From Tenodera sinensis (taxonomy: Eukaryota; Arthropoda; Insecta; Mantodea; Mantidae), in assembly GCA_030765045.1 (NCBI GenBank), contig CM060963.1, positions 118,903,735-118,967,734 on the forward strand: a stretch of 64,000 bases of DNA. Direction: 5' to 3'. Shown piece after piece: positions 63,519 to 64,000 of this stretch; within the stretch, counting starts at the first letter, position 1, and each line of letters opens with the position of its first letter. The translations under genes and the position numbers were made by a program. The notes under the pieces were generated by a model that was given only the letters and a program-made list of their open reading frames with translations, did not search any database and was not told where the DNA came from.

Positions 63519-64000
63519 AGAGTAAAGAAAAAGCTTGGTGGAAGTTTAGATTCCTGTAGTACAAATGTCCATTCGCACTGCGAGGAAAATAATTCATAAC
63601 GCTACTTTGAGAAAATAGGACTCTATTTTGAGTATCAATATTACTAAAAAGAGACTTAGGTATAACATTCACGTATGTATTATTTTATCCTTCTTGTTTT
63701 TGGCGTTTTAATACTTCTATATTATTCAGCAAACGGTTAATTGAATTACACGGGTTGTTTAATTGAACATTAACATTTCTTTAAATATGATTCAGTGCAG
63801 TTGTAAGTCATTGAGGCTACACAGGTATTTCATTTTTTTCCTTGCTTCTTATTGCTGTGTTCACAATCGAGGCAAATTAAGCGAGGAAAAAGAATCCATT
63901 CATTAGACAAGTAGGTATGTTTATTTTTAACAGCATTTCTACAGATTCTATAAAGCATGCTGTATTTTCTTTTCAGATTCTGTTTTGAAGAGAATATCAA
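63519..64000. other. Unassigned sequence
   Basis: Nothing recognised to the window edge. Confidence 0.35.

Overview
The window reads as gene-poor, repeat-rich nuclear DNA from a large-genome arthropod, most likely an insect. The evidence is strong AT-richness, very long uninterrupted microsatellites, several tRNA-headed SINE families with target-site duplications, insect-type Tc1/mariner transposase remnants and arthropod-type non-LTR retrotransposon tails. A hemimetabolous group such as cockroaches or their allies is only a guess. There is no bacterial gene structure, no operon and no CRISPR. I see no intact host gene; every protein-like segment I recognise is a broken mobile-element relic.

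The dominant component is one dispersed repeat family, named REP-A here: 23 copies or fragments on both strands, about 11 kb, roughly a sixth of the window. A full copy is about 850-970 bp. One end carries GATGTGTTGCACTCACATG followed by ACTTTCTCTACT, and the other end carries the inverted AGTAGAGAAAGT. Copies with the middle deleted but both ends kept suggest a non-autonomous DNA element. REP-A also appears to seed microsatellites: a 132-copy perfect ATTCT array (16586-17245), an 82-copy ATT array (17616-17861) and long CA/GT/GA runs all lie inside copies.

Layout. 1-8 kb: REP-A fragments, a CA/CT array, a 188-bp tandem duplication with hairpins, two giant AAT-type arrays and a SINE. 8-12.5 kb: a SINE with perfect 10-bp duplications, a mariner transposase relic, a TA-flanked inverted-repeat element and a degenerate tandem array. 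12.6-18 kb: REP-A copies with giant ATTCT and ATT arrays. 18-22 kb: SINEs, a GC-rich minisatellite and AAT arrays. 22-26 kb: a Tc1/mariner-superfamily element with about 165-bp inverted repeats whose transposase is split by a roughly 620-bp insertion, then stacked SINEs. 26-37 kb: mostly unassigned AT-rich DNA with REP-A copies and SINEs. 37-40 kb: a relic of an uncharacterised protein family and a weak exon candidate. 42-46 kb: nothing recognised. 46-56 kb: transposase relics, a retroposon with a 13-bp duplication, Helitron-like tandem repeats, a 134-codon unassigned ORF and a LINE 3' end. 56-64 kb: REP-A copies (one head-to-tail pair), SINEs and a second LINE fragment.

No coherent gene system is present. 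The value of the window is as a record of nested transposition and of microsatellite birth inside a dispersed element family.
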